From: Bifidobacterium sp. | Lineage (GTDB): Bacteria > Actinomycetota > Actinomycetes > Actinomycetales > Bifidobacteriaceae | Direction of reading: 5' to 3' | NCBI GenBank assembly: GCA_022640915.1 | Contig: JALCCT010000013.1 | Coordinates: 1-35,972, forward strand | Length of the DNA: 35,972 nt | Shown: one piece after another, positions 35,437-35,972 of the stretch | Layout: each line of letters opens with the position of its first letter | Position numbering within the stretch: the first letter of the stretch is position 1 | Notes under the pieces: generated by a model | What the model was told of the DNA's origin: nothing | The model's database searches: none | Seen by the model: the letters and a program-made list of their open reading frames with translations, nothing else | Translations under genes and position numbers: made by a program

Positions 35437-35972
35437 CTGATTCTCTCCGATTCAGATGATATATTTCGTCTTTGCGAAGCCGCCGCACTGCAGCCTCATC
35501 CCAGGCGAATCGAATCGCGAAAGATAGCCACAGTCCACCGGCCCGATGGCCCTTCACCCTTTCGCCGGCCGCATTGCTGCGCGCGATCAAACGGATGTCG
35601 GGATATCCCAATGCCCACGCCTATCACATAAGGCATGCCATTGGCACACACAAGTGTCTATCGTATCACAAGGGACAGCTGCACACAAATCCTCATATCC
35701 GACGCCAGCACATCAGCTGCGGACGAAGAAACTTATGCGCCAGCATGTGGAAAACGCCGTAGGCGCCAGCTGGACCGAACGTCTGAACTGCGCGACGCAA
35801 GCTGCCAAACCACGTCACGATTCTCACGAAATTCCACAAGCATTGTGCGGGCTGCTGCCATTTCGTGCCAACGCGTCTTGCATCTAGGCTGGGCCGCGGC
35901 AGGGACGAAGCCCTCGAACACGACAATATCAACGCAGCAACAGCGAACTTCAGCCTTCGGTCTTCGTCGAGA
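35437..35972. other. region upstream of the str operon
   Basis: A 536-bp stretch to the window edge. It should hold the rpsL promoter; the only candidate is TATATC at 35458-35463 (minus strand). Open frames in it (for example 35693-35932 minus and 35546-35887 plus) have no ribosome binding site and no recognisable motif. I see no RNA gene or repeat. Confidence 0.5.

Noticed and set aside
1..35972. tRNA, rRNA, CRISPR, transposase or integrase genes
   Set aside because: Scanned by eye for TpsiC-arm motifs, regular repeat-spacer arrays and recombinase-like proteins. None was convincing.

Overview
The window is high-GC chromosomal DNA from an actinobacterium, most likely Bifidobacterium or a close Bifidobacteriaceae relative. 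The evidence is protein style (actinobacterial UvrA/UvrC, WhiA, RapZ, CarB, EF-Tu), frequent GTG/TTG starts behind AGGAGG-like sites, and familiar gene blocks: uvrA-uvrC-aroE-rapZ-whiA-pgk-tpiA-secG, efp-nusB-carA-carB-pyrF-gmk, and rpsL-rpsG-fusA-tuf. I could not search databases, so genus and family names come from recognition. I found no tRNA, rRNA, CRISPR array, transposase or integrase.

Layout. Positions 1-2147 hold the 3' end of an unidentified plus-strand gene, an alpha/beta hydrolase, a Cof-type HAD phosphatase and secG. Positions 2283-4452 hold the glycolytic genes tpiA and pgk, each with palindromic DNA in front. Positions 4662-13544 hold whiA, rapZ, aroE, uvrC and uvrA on the minus strand. 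A LexA-type SOS box lies upstream of uvrA and may drive much of that run. Positions 13792-19438 are plus strand: a TspO-like membrane protein, an ABC-F ATPase with a leader ORF and hairpin, a fused NAD(P)H-hydrate repair enzyme, two hairpin repeats and a second HAD phosphatase. A LysR regulator follows.

Positions 20649-28320 (minus strand) hold the operon efp-nusB-carA-carB-pyrF-gmk. It joins translation and antitermination factors to carbamoyl-phosphate and nucleotide synthesis. Its pyrF lacks the catalytic Lys and second Asp of the signature motif. Positions 31055-35436 hold the str operon rpsL-rpsG-fusA-tuf.

Between efp and tuf lies an accessory islet of about 2.4 kb with a DUF5701-like gene and an MFS exporter, divergently transcribed. 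A 65-bp imperfect direct repeat of the tuf 3' end flanks it (28581-28645 and 31021-31085). The MFS gene has a long leader with a possible 31-codon ORF and a terminator-like hairpin. This islet is the best candidate here for something undescribed. The main observations are the tuf-end duplication, the degenerate PyrF, the two attenuator-like leaders and the SOS-linked aroE/rapZ run.
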